The notes beneath the pieces were generated by a model. It was not told the origin of the DNA. It saw nothing but the letters and a program-made list of their open reading frames with translations, and did not search any database. Positions 11,940 to 23,689 of a DNA stretch of 64,000 bases are shown here, one piece after another; position 1 is the stretch's first letter, and every line of letters starts with the position of its first letter. The position numbers and the translations under genes were made by a program. The DNA is from Aptenodytes patagonicus (taxonomy: Eukaryota > Chordata > Aves > Sphenisciformes > Spheniscidae), in NCBI RefSeq assembly GCF_965638725.1, contig NC_134950.1:20970932-21034931 (forward strand). Reading direction: 5' to 3'.

Positions 11940-14086
11940 TTTATTTGCAATAGGAGCTTAGGATAGAGACTAAGCACTTGAATTAATTGGTTTTGTCAGC
12001 AAGGGTAATCTGAGACTTCCCCCCCCTTGAAAATGGCCGAAGACAGTATTTCACTCTCACTGCTTCCCACTGGTCTTTCAAAAACCAAAAATCCCAAAAA
12101 GGATGAGCAAATGCATCCTATATATTCAGTAAAGTTATTAAATTAACTGCAGTAATCTGCATTTGTGCTTAAGTAAACTCCAACTTCTAAATAAACTCCA
12201 ACTCAAGTTTATTTTTACATATATTTAGATTTATTTGCTATACATCACTGTGACCTTATAGGACTTAAAATCCATTACAGGATTTTTTTTTGTTGTTGTA
12301 ATAATCAGCCTTAACTCCACAAAGACAATAATACTGCTGTGGAAGACCAAAGGGGAGAAAAGCCATTTCAATTTATTTACAGTTCCTTATTTTGTAAACA
12401 TTTAGTCTACACATTGCACTAAGTTCTAATAAGGATAAAGAGCTATACATAGAGACAGGAAACAAAGCCCTGTATTTCTATTCATATTGAGCATTAGCGT
12501 ATTATAGATGAAACATCTGCCCTTTCTCATTACCATAGCAGTAAGCTGTCTTCAAATAAGTTTTTAAAACTTTCCAGAGATGTAAATATTTTGAAATAAT
12601 ATACAACTACATCTACTTAAGCCAACCCATTTGGCTTTTATTCCATTTCTAGAATAATTTAAAGTGCTATAAGCAACCCGTCAATCAACACTTTTCTATA
12701 ATAACAAAACTACTTTAAACATTAATTTACAAGATAATATACAATGTTCATCTGAAATAGCTGAAATTTCAGCACAAAGTCAGTCACTGTCACACTTAAC
12801 AGCAATTTTTTTTTGTTTTGTTTTTTTTGTTTGTTTGTTTTTGCAGAACATAGAATAAAAGCTTTGAAACAAACAGTTTTGTTGAGCTGTTATTGCCACA
12901 ATGGCTTATCAATTTTCCTACAAAAGTGGACAAGAGCTACTGGAACTGTATTCTAGCCTGTCATTTTTTTTGAGGTCACATGACAGTAAGTTTGCATATT
13001 CCACGAGTCTACTGAATTACAATATTGTCTACCTATAGTACATTATCTCATTTTAATCAGAGCTGGTGCTAACTGTAAATTTACAACATAGACCCACTCA
13101 AAAACATCACAACTATTTTTTTCTTTGGACAGGAATAAGCTATATTCTTGGAGTTGGTGTGCTACACGGCTACAACAGTATAACAGTATATATCTGACAC
13201 TTTATGTTGAAGAAAGATGCATCTGTTTCTGTACTTTTAATGCCCTACTATAGCTACAAATTGTTCACTGAGTTTTGCTTGCTTTAGCCTTTTAATTTTG
13301 TGGAACTATCATATTCTTACATTCCCTTGCTATTTCATAAGTCCTTGCCACGTAGCTCAATATTGTCAGTATTTGTCCCAAACCTGCAGATCATTAACAG
13401 CATGTGCAAAACACTCTTTAATACAATCAGCATGCAGCTAGAACACGTATTAACTGACTTTTTTCTAAACATGAACAATAAACAAGACAAGTAGCACTGT
13501 TGACTTTGGATATCTTCTAACTTCACCATACGTGTACTGGTATGTGTTAAGAAGGAATGCTAGGCTTCTCATCTGTTTGTGGCACCATATGAATTAACCC
13601 ATCATTGGTCCGGACCAATCTCTGCGGTACTGCTACCAAATACCCACACGCAGCTTTCTTATATAGGTTCACAGAGGGCAACTTCATTCATAGACATAAT
13701 TTAATACAAAAATAGTAACCTATACTCAGTGAAGCAGCCCCCTAACAGGATTGCAGAAAGATGTGTGTGGGAAACCTGGGAGGCAACTGTAATAAGGATA
13801 AGAAAATGTAGGCTGCAAGGCTCAAAGTAACTAGTGTTAGTTTTTAGTCTACACGGTCTATATTTTGTAAAAGTGTCTACAGCTTAGAAAAAGTAGGACA
13901 GTATATTACAGATGTGAGAGCATGAAAAAAAGTCTTCTATTTCAAAATAATCACTAGATGGCCACGCTGAAGACTTACAAAAAAATTAAAAAGGTAAAAT
14001 GGTGCATTATATTGCTCCTAGGGATTTTTGAGCTGCACTGATTCTTGTCAGGTTTGGGACAATACCCTGTAGAAATAGTTAAATAC
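11940..14086 (-). other. OXR1: OXR1 3' UTR, extent inferred
   Basis: Sequence downstream of the OXR1 stop on the - strand, AT-rich and without other coding signal. The 3' end is uncertain. On the - strand AATAAA occurs at 12372-12377 (within CTGTAAATAAAT), 12208-12213 and 11940-11945, giving candidate 3' UTRs of about 1.7 to 2.1 kb. Confidence 0.4.
12208..12213 (-). terminator. OXR1: Candidate AATAAA polyadenylation signal, OXR1
   Basis: TTTATT on the + strand, AATAAA on the - strand, roughly 1.9 kb past the OXR1 stop. Alternatives lie at 12372-12377 and 11940-11945. Chosen only as the middle of a cluster of three; transcript ends would be needed to decide. Confidence 0.3.
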
Positions 14087-14222
14087 TCATTCAAAAGCCC
14101 AAATTTCTATGTCTTGAATAATGAAGTCTTCTCGCTTAGAAAGTGTATGATTCCCAAATGTTTTACATGAATGACTTCTTCCATGGTAGAGATCACCATC
14201 GAGCCAAAGAGCAAACTCCCCT
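14087..14222 (-). CDS. OXR1: OXR1 terminal coding exon (end of TLDc domain)
   Basis: Last coding exon of OXR1, a vertebrate protein that protects cells from oxidative damage and binds V-ATPase through its TLDc domain. It follows a TTGCAG acceptor; the first base completes a Gly codon from the previous exon. It encodes GEFALWLDGDLYHGRSHSC, the hallmark TLDc segment with the Gly-rich turn and LDGDLYHG, then KTFGN and the C terminus IQDIEIWAFE followed by TGA at 14087-14089. The match to known OXR1 is nearly residue for residue, so the domain is complete and probably functional. Confidence 0.98.
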
Positions 14223-14980
14223 CTGCAAGACAGACAATATATTAAAGCAAAAGACTGAGGGAGTAAGCATTAAACTTATGAATGTATTTTTCATTCAGAA
14301 ATGAGGAGGAATTATAGAATTCTTTTTCAACACAAGTACCTCATAGCAGTTGATAAATTTGAAGCCGCAAAGACTTACTTTTTTACTATTATTAATTTGG
14401 GATGGGAATATCCCTCTTTCAGATACTCTGAAATAAAAAGCTAACCAGAATTTCTCAGTTTTCAGCCCCTTCCATTTGCATTAAGAAAAAGGCATAACAG
14501 TACTCTTATATGTGAGGAGAAAGCTGATAACAAATAAGGGAAACATCCCAGAAGCTTGTGCACTTGCATGGGGGGAAAAAAGGGGTGAGAACATCACATT
14601 TCTGAAGACACTGGCATGTCTTGGGATGGTACAGTTTCATTCAAGCCTCTTCTAGTTAGACATAATTTTCACATTTACCTATCTTCAGAATCATACTATT
14701 TGTGTCCGTTCTGAATATACCAAGACACACATGTAAGTAGAGCATGCAAGGCATCATAACCTTGCAGGGCTAAAACTTGATGCCACACTATGCTGAAGAC
14801 AAACCTCCTGTTTAAGCTTCCTGAACGTAGGAAGCTAAACATCTGACATTAAATCTTTCTTGGCTGATAACTGCTGAGTCTTGAGCTATCAAACTGAAGT
14901 CAATTCCGAATTTTCTTTTCAAAGGTGTGCAGACATACGCACTTTTAACAGACTAACGACAAAAAGAAATTATAACTTAC
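14223..14980 (-). other. OXR1: OXR1 intron (penultimate to last coding exon)
   Basis: Short intron, GTAAGT donor at 14980 reading left, CAG acceptor at 14223. AT-rich; I see nothing else in it. Confidence 0.9.
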
Positions 14981-15054
14981 CCTCCTCCACCAAAAGCAAG
15001 GGAGTCCATGTCTCCTTTAATGAAGAACATGTTGTCTCCTGTCCATTTGAAAAC
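14981..15054 (-). CDS. OXR1: OXR1 TLDc exon (74 nt)
   Basis: Begins after TTAG in phase 0 and ends GG before GTAAGT, leaving two bases of a Gly codon. It encodes VFKWTGDNMFFIKGDMDSLA and FGGGG, the TLDc strand-turn-strand ending in the glycine run. The frame joins exactly to the terminal exon and to the 96-nt exon upstream. Confidence 0.97.
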
Positions 15055-15906
15055 CTAATGAAAAACACCAAAACAGACTAGTAAGTTAGAATATCTGAAC
15101 TTCTTGTTTGGGTGGAGGGGAAGCCAAACACCAGTAAAGACAGACTATGGGTGGCTGGAGGCCAATTTAATGAAGTTACCAAGTTTACACAGAAAATTCA
15201 GGGAAAAGATACATGCAGACAAAAATTCTCTTACGTTTTATACTATTTAAAATAAGACCATTCCAAAAGAGGTAATCTTTGAGCACTGAAACTTCTACAC
15301 AATGAAAAATACCAAGAAAATATGCTTAGGTTAGATGATATGCCCTTTAAAAGGATGTAGTTTGTGAATTTTCAGACAGATACCTGGCAGAATTTAGAAT
15401 AGTAGAAAAGTCTTCAATACAACAAAAGAGTCAGGTTGAATACGTTTTTCACTATGCAAACACTACCGATTTACTGTGCACTTAGCTATTTTGTGGAAAA
15501 ACTAGCATGATGAAATTTTTTGGGTGAACTCCTATAATTTTTCAGATTATTTACGGTTAGATTTATTCAGTAAGTATCTTAAGATAATTGATAGGACAAG
15601 AGGAAATGGCCTCAAGTTGCGTCAGGGGAGGTTTAGATTGGACATGAGGAAAAATGTCTTCACTGAAAGAGTGGTTAAACATTGGAACAGGCTGCCCAGG
15701 GAAGCGGTTGAGTCCCCATCCCTGGAGGTATTTAAAAGACGTGTAGACGTGACACTTAGGGACATGGTTTAGTGGGCATGGTGGTGGTGGGTTGACGGTT
15801 GGACTGGATGATCTTAGAGGTCTTTTCCAACCTTAATGATTCTATGATTCTATGACAATGCATATGGGGAAAAACAGCAAAAGCATATGAAGCTCTTACT
15901 ACTTAC
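15055..15906 (-). other. OXR1: OXR1 intron carrying a CR1 insertion
   Basis: About 0.85 kb between two TLDc exons. Its centre is occupied by a CR1 3' fragment at 15589-15855, which ends only about 50 bp from the neighbouring splice donor. Nothing else noted. Confidence 0.85.
15589..15855 (+). mobile_element. CR1 LINE, 5'-truncated 3' fragment (copy A)
   Basis: About 267 bp of the CR1 3' end, from GATAGGACAAGAGGAAATGG to the terminal ATTCTATG repeats. The last 60 or so codons of the CR1 ORF2 frame remain open ([30 protein letters not shown], stop at 15770-15772), so the copy is young. It is nearly identical to copy B at 21856-22318, including the shared variant VDVTLRDMV. It lies antisense to OXR1. 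Confidence 0.92.
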
Positions 15907-16002
15907 CTCAAAATCTGGAGAAAAAGTGAACATAAAGGTCTCTCCAGTCCCATAAAAGCCATCACTCACTTTAAACGGTTCAGATGCTAGTGCACCAAAA
16001 AC
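15907..16002 (-). CDS. OXR1: OXR1 TLDc exon (96 nt)
   Basis: A phase 0-0 exon of 32 codons between a TTACAG acceptor and a GTAAGT donor. It encodes VFGALASEPFKVSDG and FYGTGETFMFTFSPDFE, the TLDc core with the conserved GTGETF motif. Matches known OXR1 closely with no disruption. Confidence 0.97.
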
Positions 16003-18280
16003 CTGTAACAAAAATATGCAAGAGAAAATACTTAAGAAAAACTACACAGCATCTGAGAACCTCTAATGATAGTAACTGATAAACTAATCAGGTTGTAAAC
16101 ATTGCCGAATTTGGAATTCACCACAGGATAAGCCTTACATGGTATCACAGTTCCAAGTGCATTGATTGAGATATGGTATGGTGCTTCGTGGTACAATAAA
16201 AAGAAGGTAAGAGGACTCTCTCTCAATAAAAAGTGAACATAGTAAAAAAAAAATAAAAATCAAAGGGATAAAAACTAAACTCAGGAAATTCTCAGAAACG
16301 ATGTACATATTTTTAAAATTTCAGATCAAAAGGTTCTGCTCCTTCATATGTACCTCCTCTTCCACTTCAAGTAGGCTATTTTAAGCAAGTTCCTAGCTGT
16401 AACTAAGTTATTTTTCATGTTATTTATTAATTCCAATCCAAATAACAAGTAACACTGGTTACCCTGTCTTACAACAGAGGCAGATTTTAACTAAGCCTTT
16501 GCTGGGTAGTAAAAGTATTTATAATATTCAGTAACAAGAACATTACAACAGTAGTTAAAAAGATCTAAGGACAGATTATTGGATTTTTAAATCCAATTAA
16601 AGTAGTATCGATTTCTCAGGAACTAGAATAACTAGAAAAAAAAACCCTGCGTAATTATACAATATCAACTATACCCCGTGAAGTACAACCTTCCCAAAAT
16701 CAGTATTTCTGTTGGTAGTAGGAAGCTTGTTTCAACATCTGCAAGAGCAGAGTAGATGTAAGTACCAAAGCACTCCTCTAGCACACTCTCATATGTCTGT
16801 ATAAGAAAGAAAAAAACAAAATAAAGTTTCTGTGTTTTTGTCACATTAAACAGTGAGTTTGAGAAGCATGGGACTGATGAGAGTGAGACATTAAAGTTAG
16901 TGTCCTGACTTGGATTATGTTCAGGATATAAAGTAGAAACTATTTTCTTCTGCCCATCCTAAGAAACTCTTTAGCTGTAGGTAGGTTTTCCAAGCATTCC
17001 TTTCCATGTTGAGCTCTATAGTAGCTGTTAGCAAACACAAAACTAGGTGAGCACGAACTTCAGATCAGGAACTCAAGGATTATATACAGCTATCAAGCAT
17101 CTAATAAAGACTGCCTCAGCTCGATTTTGAGTTACCAGTTCAGAACAACCACTGTCAGAAAATTCCTTATTTCTCAGGAATTTTATGCGGTCCAGAAAGT
17201 TTCTTGTTCAGAAACTTCTAATTGAAATAGAAGATAGCAAGCCTGAAAGAAGAGTCATGTAAAGAAAGGATGAGCTCATTATGAAACAAGACACCCGCCT
17301 GCCCTCAATACACAATCTTCCACTGACTTGTTACGAGAAAAAAAAATTAGTAGTCTTCTAAAGAATATCGGGGTAATTTTCTTCAAACATCCTAATAATG
17401 CACATCAGACTGCATCTTAAGTCTAACAGATCAATCATGCCAATAGCAGATGTTTTGAAATCTTGTTGAATTCAAGCATTAATCTCTTGCAATGAACTTT
17501 TAATAATTTTGGAAAAAAGTATGCCCAATAGCAAAGAAAATTAACTTGATGCAGGTAGCACTGCACATTTTAGAAGTCACCATTGAGATCCCATTGTTAA
17601 GAGCAGAAGAGAGGTAGGACTTACATACCGAACTTCCTTTAAGTCATAACACCTACAGAAGCTTCCTTATATTATTATTACTACTTTATTTATTTATATT
17701 ATGTATTTTTAAGAACAAAATATCACTACAGTGACAAGATACTTTACTCATGTGTAAAACTGTTCCTTTACTTAAATGAAGAGAATTACGTTTGAGCATA
17801 CATATGACCAGTATTTACACTCTAAAATCCGATTCTCTGGAGGATTTTTAAATTTACTTGACAAAGTGATGAAATAAAAGTATCACAGTCAGCTAAAGGT
17901 GCTGACTTTCAAAGACCTGTATCAGTTTCAGATGCATTGTTAAAGACCAAACTCAGTCTAAAAGTTTGAAGTTCCATGAACTGAGGTGCAAGTTTCTGTA
18001 CCTCTGTTTTAATGCAAGCTCACAAGAGAACTAGCCCAATCCTCTTTTTGCACAGACATTTATTTCATTCAACATATAGGATCAAACACTGGCAAGACAT
18101 TTCTCTGTTATCCCCCAGTCTAAATGACGAGAACAGGCTTAAGAGAGAACGAAACTACCATTTATGTTTTGCTTTCTGGGAAAATCAGACCAAAATGAAG
18201 GAATTCTTTAAAGAAGAAATGTTTGTTTTCCTGTTACTCTCCAGAAGGCTTTTTTGTTTTGCCTTTTTTTGTGTGTGTGT

Positions 18281-18302
18281 TTTTTTTTTTTTTTTTTTTT
18301 TT
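18281..18302. repeat. Poly-T tract
   Basis: Uninterrupted run of about 22 T on the + strand, preceded by a TG-rich stretch. On the OXR1 strand this is a poly-A run in the intron; no element boundary could be tied to it. Confidence 0.9.
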
Positions 18303-18850
18303 AAGGTAGGCTTGAAATGAGTCCCCAGTGTTATCCCATCAGTTATGAGTCCTACAGCTTTTTATACTTTTCTTTTTTTAGCCCATAACTAGTTAGATGG
18401 CCTCATGGGTCAGAGAAAGTTCAAGTGAGAGTTGACCAAGTATAATATCCAACACAAGATTTGTAGTAAATCGTGCTCAGAACATTAAGTGATCATATAG
18501 TCAAACAGTAGCAACAATAGTTTAAAAAAAGAAAGAAAGAAAAAAAGACCAGAGAAGTCCACCTTAATTCTGGCATGATAGGTGAGGAAATGCTTATTAG
18601 AACAACAAGGGGCAGGGGGGGGAGAGGAAAATGAAATTAGGAATTAAGTAGATCTGAACATTGCTATTTGACATTTGTGGAAAATCAGCTGGCTTAAACA
18701 ATCACACTCATTTAGTCTAGTACTACAAAGACATGCAAAGTGTTCTCTTCCCCCACAATTTGTGAAGAACTCAAAGTTTACATTATAGAGACGGCAGTTA
18801 AAACTGCTGTTTGATTTCAGGTTTAAATTAAGAGAAGCAATAGTTGTCCT

Positions 18851-18890
18851 ATTATAGAATCATAGAATAGTTTGGATTGGAAGGGAATAC
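18851..18890 (-). mobile_element. CR1 LINE 3' tail, short fragment
   Basis: The motif ATAGAATCATAGAATAG followed by TTTGGATTGGAAGGGA is the reverse complement of the CR1 3' terminus. Only about 40 bp is recognisable, so it is a very short truncated insertion or an old remnant. Confidence 0.7.
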
Positions 18891-20372
18891 TAACTCTAAA
18901 AACCTTTTTCTAAAAATAGCTTGGCTCAGTTGAAATATGTTTTAAGTAAGAAGACTTTACAGAGTGATTCAGACTAGATGATGACATTTTAGATTGATAG
19001 TAGTCAATCGTTCTAAGCTGGTACTTCGGGTATTGCTGAAAAGTCTCTATGAGTAAAGGCTGGGAGAGGGATTCTTCTATGCATGCTTTACTTAGTTTTG
19101 GCTAAGGCTTTTAATGACAATTATAAAATCAGGTCTTCCATTAGAACTTTAAGCATTATTGGTTCATTGTCCTTCAAGGACAACACACCAAATATCAAAG
19201 CCTTAGATACTAAGTATTTGATTACCCTAATCCTCAAGTTTCTATCAATTGAGTTGTTTAGCAACATAACTTTTTAGGGTTTTATTTGGTTACTTCAGTG
19301 TCACAAAACAATTACCTCCAACCCTGATTTCATGCATATTTTCTGCAACACTAGAATTTGAACTTCAAGACCGTATTTCATTTTTACCTGATATTTACTA
19401 CCTGTTCCACTAACTGTAACTTTTAAGGTTAAAAATTAAATATGAAAGTCAGAAAGAATGCATAATTGCTGGAGTTTATTCTATTGCTGGAGTTCTGCAG
19501 AAACCCGTACTCAAATTTTTTTTGTTTCTTTCCCCCCTTCCCCCTTTTTTTTGTTACCTTTATGCACACAATCTCTAAAACGCAGAATAGGTGAGATTTT
19601 TTTCCTTCTTGTGATTTCAAGTGTCTGGGGCAGTAGGCTAGACTTCAGAAACCTGGGTGTAACTTCTCTCTGTCAAACATTTTACGACCTTCGACTGTTC
19701 TAACTGTATGCAGTTAACTGAACTTAAATAGAGCATCTTTTAGGGTAAAAATCCATACTGAATTAAAATTAAGAGTGATTCATGAACAGAACAAATGGGC
19801 TGCTGAAATAAAGAAAACTCCGTATTTAAATAGCTACACGAATATTTTCCAGCAACTCCACAGCAATGTAAAGCCATTGAACCTTCCAATTATTTCTTAA
19901 TTTATATGTAGCTTCAAACTATCTGAGTCTCTGGATCCTAACTTCTTTTAAGGGCTTAACTTATTCTTTGAAGAGCAGCTCTAGTACCTACATTCAGGTA
20001 GCTAAGACATGCCTTAGTTCAGATCAATACCCTCAGGGCTGACATTACATCTAGTAAGTAAATATAAGTAAAAAATGAAGTAAATATAAGATTTCATTAA
20101 CAACTGACATTCCTTGAGAGGAATTAACCTTCTGTTAAACAACATACAGAGTTATGCCAATCCTAAACTATCTCAGTTCAGCCTCTACACAGGTATGAAC
20201 TTGTCACACAACACTTATTTCACTGTTTGTCTCAGATCATCTCAGGGCTGTTATTTGTATTCCAGTAAAACACAAAGCTAGTACATCTTAGCTATATGGA
20301 AAACCTTACATGTTTTACTTAAGAGACTCTGAAGCTTGCTTCATATACAGATGCAGGAGTATTTTAGTTCTA

Positions 20373-20560
20373 ATTATAGAATAACTTAGGTTATAAAGAA
20401 CCTCAGATGGTCTCTTGTACAGTTCCCTACTGAAAGGAGGACTAATTCTGAAGCTATATTGGGTTGACTCAGAGTCTTGTCCAGTTAAGCTTTGAGTACC
20501 TCCAGGAATCAGGGTTCCACAACCTCTCTATGTACATGTTCTATACAATTCCATCAACAA
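20373..20560 (-). mobile_element. CR1 LINE fragment, old and diverged
   Basis: Reverse-complement CR1 3' region recognised by the order of diverged landmarks: TATAGAATAACTTAGGTT, a GATGGTCT segment, TTTGAGTACCTCCAGG and TTCCACAACCTCTCTATG. Clearly older than the copies at 15.6, 21.9 and 47.2 kb. Boundaries are approximate. Confidence 0.6.
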
Positions 20561-20945
20561 ATCTGGGTCTTGAAAGATCACATTGTTGCTACAAGCAACA
20601 TTAAAAGAATCATGCTTTACAGCAAAAGAGCAATTTGCTTCCCAACAGTTAATTTAGTCCTTTGAGAAGTGATGTCTATAGAGTTTCTGCATGAGATTGG
20701 ATTGTTGTGGCTAGTTGTTGGGAGTGGGTACCTAAAACTCCCAAGTTCTAGGCTCCGTGTCTCACACTTTTCCAGTGTATATAATACAATCTGAAGAATG
20801 ACTTATTGTAAAACTAGATAGTCCTTTAGTTAACTGCATTAATTCCACTTCTGGAACACCACTTGAGTGACTCATGCTCAGGAATTAGGTGTGTCGTGGT
20901 TTAACCTCAGTTGGCAACTGAGCACCACACAGCTGCTCGCTCACT

Positions 20946-20960
20946 CCCCCCCCCCCCCCC
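20946..20960. repeat. C15 homopolymer inside the LTR
   Basis: A run of 15 C within the LTR at a position where related LTRs carry a shorter C-rich stretch. Likely slippage expansion after insertion. Confidence 0.9.
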
Positions 20961-21044
20961 AGTGGGATGGGGGACAGAATTGGAAGAGCACAAGTGAGAA
21001 AAACTTGTGGGTTGAGATAAAAACAGTTTAATAATTGAAATATT

Positions 21045-21068
21045 TAATAATAATAATAATAATAATAC
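21045..21068. repeat. (TAA)n microsatellite inside the LTR
   Basis: Seven to eight TAA/AAT units next to the polyadenylation region of the LTR. A short trinucleotide array typical of this LTR family. Confidence 0.9.
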
Positions 21069-21855
21069 ACAAAGCAAGCGATGCACACTGCAACTGCTCA
21101 CAACCTGCCAACCGATACCCAGTCAGTCCCCAAGCAGCAGCCCCCCCTGGCCAACCTTCCCCAGTTTATGTACTGAGCATGACATCACATAGTATGGAAT
21201 GTTTCTTTGGCCAGTTTGGCTGTGCTCCCCTCCCAGCTTCTTGTGTACCTGCAGCCTTCTCAGTCAGTAGAGCATAGGAAGCTAAAAAGTCCTTGACTAG
21301 TGTAAGCACTACCTAGCAACAACTAAAACATCGGTGCTTTATCAACTTTCTTCTCATCCTAAATCCAAAACACAGCACTGTACCAGCTTCTAGGAAGGAA
21401 ATTAACTCTATCCCTGCCCAAACCAGGACAAGGTGTTAATTTCTTTTTAAAAGGCTGTCAGAGTAGACACCAGAGCTTGGTGTCTTCACTAACAGAAGCA
21501 CATACCAGTAGATAGACAGCCAGTCCATAACAACTGTAATGTAGATATCTATAGATTTCTTGGGCACCTTTATTAAAGGATCTCCTAGAATTGACTACGG
21601 CAGGCAATTCAGGTGGCTTCAGATTCCAACCTTCAACTAGACAATGTTCAGCTTTTACACAAATAAAGCTTTAGTTTGTGAAAGCTGAGTGTTTTGGCTG
21701 CTTTTTTTTTTTTTTTTTTGACAGCCCTTTAAGTAAAATTGTTAATTGATTTTGAAAAGAAATCAAGATTGGAGAAGGTTTTGGAAAAAAAGAAAAATAG
21801 GGTGAGGCTTAGCAGCCTTTAATGAACCGTAATATGAAAAGTTACAAGGTACTTG

Positions 21856-22318
21856 TTGAGGTGTTAGAGTGTGTCCAGAGAAGGGCAACGAGGCTGGTGA
21901 GGGGTCTGGAGAACAAGTCTTATGAAGAGCAGCTGAAGGAACTGGGGTTGTTTAGCCTGGAGAAAAGGAGGCTGAGGGGAGACCTCATCGCTCTCTACAA
22001 CTACCTGAAAGGAGGTTGTAGCGAGGTGGGTGTCGGTCTCTTCTCCCAAGTAACTAGCGATAGGACAAGAGGAAATGGCCTCAAGTTGTGCCAGGGGAGG
22101 TATAGATTGGACATGAGGAAAAATGTCTTTACTGAAAGAGTGGTTAAACATTGGAACAGGCTGCCCAGGGAAGCGGTTGAGTCCCCATCCCTGGAGGTAT
22201 TTAAAAGACGTGTAGATGTGACACTTAGGGACATGGTTTAGTGGGCATGGTGGTGGTGGGTTGACGGTTGGACTCGATCTTAGAGGTCTTTTCCAACCTT
22301 AATGATTCTATGATTCTA
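21856..22318 (+). mobile_element. CR1 LINE, 5'-truncated 3' fragment (copy B)
   Basis: About 460 bp of CR1 3' end, from TTGAGGTGTTAGAGTGTGTC to the terminal ATTCTATGATTCTA. An open frame (21822-22241) covers the C-terminal part of CR1 ORF2: [49 protein letters not shown], ending [11 protein letters not shown]. It shares several private substitutions with copy A and lacks four bases (GATG) near its 3' end that the other copies keep. Antisense to OXR1. Confidence 0.93.
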
Positions 22319-23689
22319 AGGTACACTTGGCTCCTTACTCAACTTAATGTCAACATCAGATAAAGACTGTCTTCATAAATATGGACAAAGAACAGGGTCT
22401 CAGAGGAAGTAGCTCAACAAATAAATTAATTCTAGTTTGAAGGAAAAGTACCTCAACTAAGGATAAGACAAAACCAGTATCTTTCATAAACATAGAAGCT
22501 ACAAAGTGGGCAGAACAAGGAATGCCAAAAAGGAGTGAGGAACTACGCTCAGCAAATAGCAAGAAACTATCTGGTCATAATTCTGTCATTCTTCAAAAAG
22601 GCTTAATCTCATTTGGGATCTTCTCTGAACTAGATGGCTTAGAAAACAGGCAGTGATCTTAAAGCATAAAATATGAAAACACCTGGTCTCTCTTAAAGCA
22701 CATTCTCGAAGGGCATAAATAGTATTTAGCCTAGCACATTGCTAGTGAACTATTTCTAGATACACTCTCCTATAAAAAAGTACCCAGATTCTTTTTCAGT
22801 CATAGAAAGCAGTTTTATAGGACTATCTGCCAGGAAGGTACAAGATATTAAAGATGAATTAACTGCTTTCAAAAAAACAATTGCTTCTTTAAAAAATGAC
22901 CGACCCTGATTAATTACCTTTAAAGGGCATAGTAGGCTACCATTGTCTTATTTTTCATGATTGTAGATCCTTGCATCAAGAGGAGAAAGACTCTACACTG
23001 AATTTCCATCGGTTTTGAATTCAAAGATAGCGTAAAATTAATTTTCAGCTGTCAAATGCAAAGATATTTCTCATTAATAGCTTGACAGACAGAACTACTG
23101 AAAACACCACTCTCACTACATTGGTGAAGGACTCGGCATGTAAAACTTGCCTGAACCTTCTGTAGCATATGTTGTACGCTGAATACACATGGATTTCACT
23201 CACTCTTGTGCAGACCCTAGGTAAGATCTGGTGTACACTGTGAAAGATGTAAGTTCAGGTGGCTACTTGTCCCAATAGGCCAAGGAATGCTTTCATACAT
23301 GTTCCCGGGCATAAGCCTGTAAGTTGAGATTTGTCATGGTTTGTTTCATAAAAAAATATGACATGTCTATGAATTCCCTGTTTTGGTTGGGCAACCATGA
23401 CACTTTTTGAACATGCAAGTTGAGGTATTCATATATGGAAGGTCATCTGAATACTTCCATCAACAGAACGATACTATATGCTGGTGGCAAGACAACCCTG
23501 TCAGAAAAGGGACATTTTCTTTCTGGGCCAGATAACCAGGTACTAGGAAATAGATATCTTACAAATTAATCTTGAGAAGCTAATAAGGGATTTGGAGAAG
23601 GAAAGTTACCAAAGTACATTTAAGAGGCTGATGGGTCTGTTGAGACATCTCAAGTCTACTGAATAGTTTTTTTCTTCATTTACTTTTTA

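Larger units (their letters stand above)
20892..21430 (-). mobile_element. Solo LTR of an avian ERVL-type endogenous retrovirus
   Basis: A 539-bp element running from TGTCGTGGTTTAACC to CCAGGACA, so it has TG...CA termini, flanked by identical 5-bp duplications AGGTG at 20887-20891 and 21431-21435. The landmarks (TTAACC near the end, a C-rich tract, GTGGGTTGAGATAAA, GCATGACATCA, ATTAACTCTATCCCTGCC) match a family of bird ERVL LTRs. Its sense strand is the - strand: reading that way there is a TACATAAA TATA-like box near 21167 and an ATTAAA polyadenylation signal near 21030. No internal viral genes adjoin it, so it is a solo LTR left by recombination. It has the same orientation as OXR1. Confidence 0.88.

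Noticed and set aside
18012..18320. 102-codon + strand open frame ending in poly-Phe
   Set aside because: The C terminus is the T-run translated as Phe; no family signature.
21035..21277. 80-codon + strand open frame
   Set aside because: Lies wholly inside the solo LTR and reads through its TAA microsatellite; not a gene.
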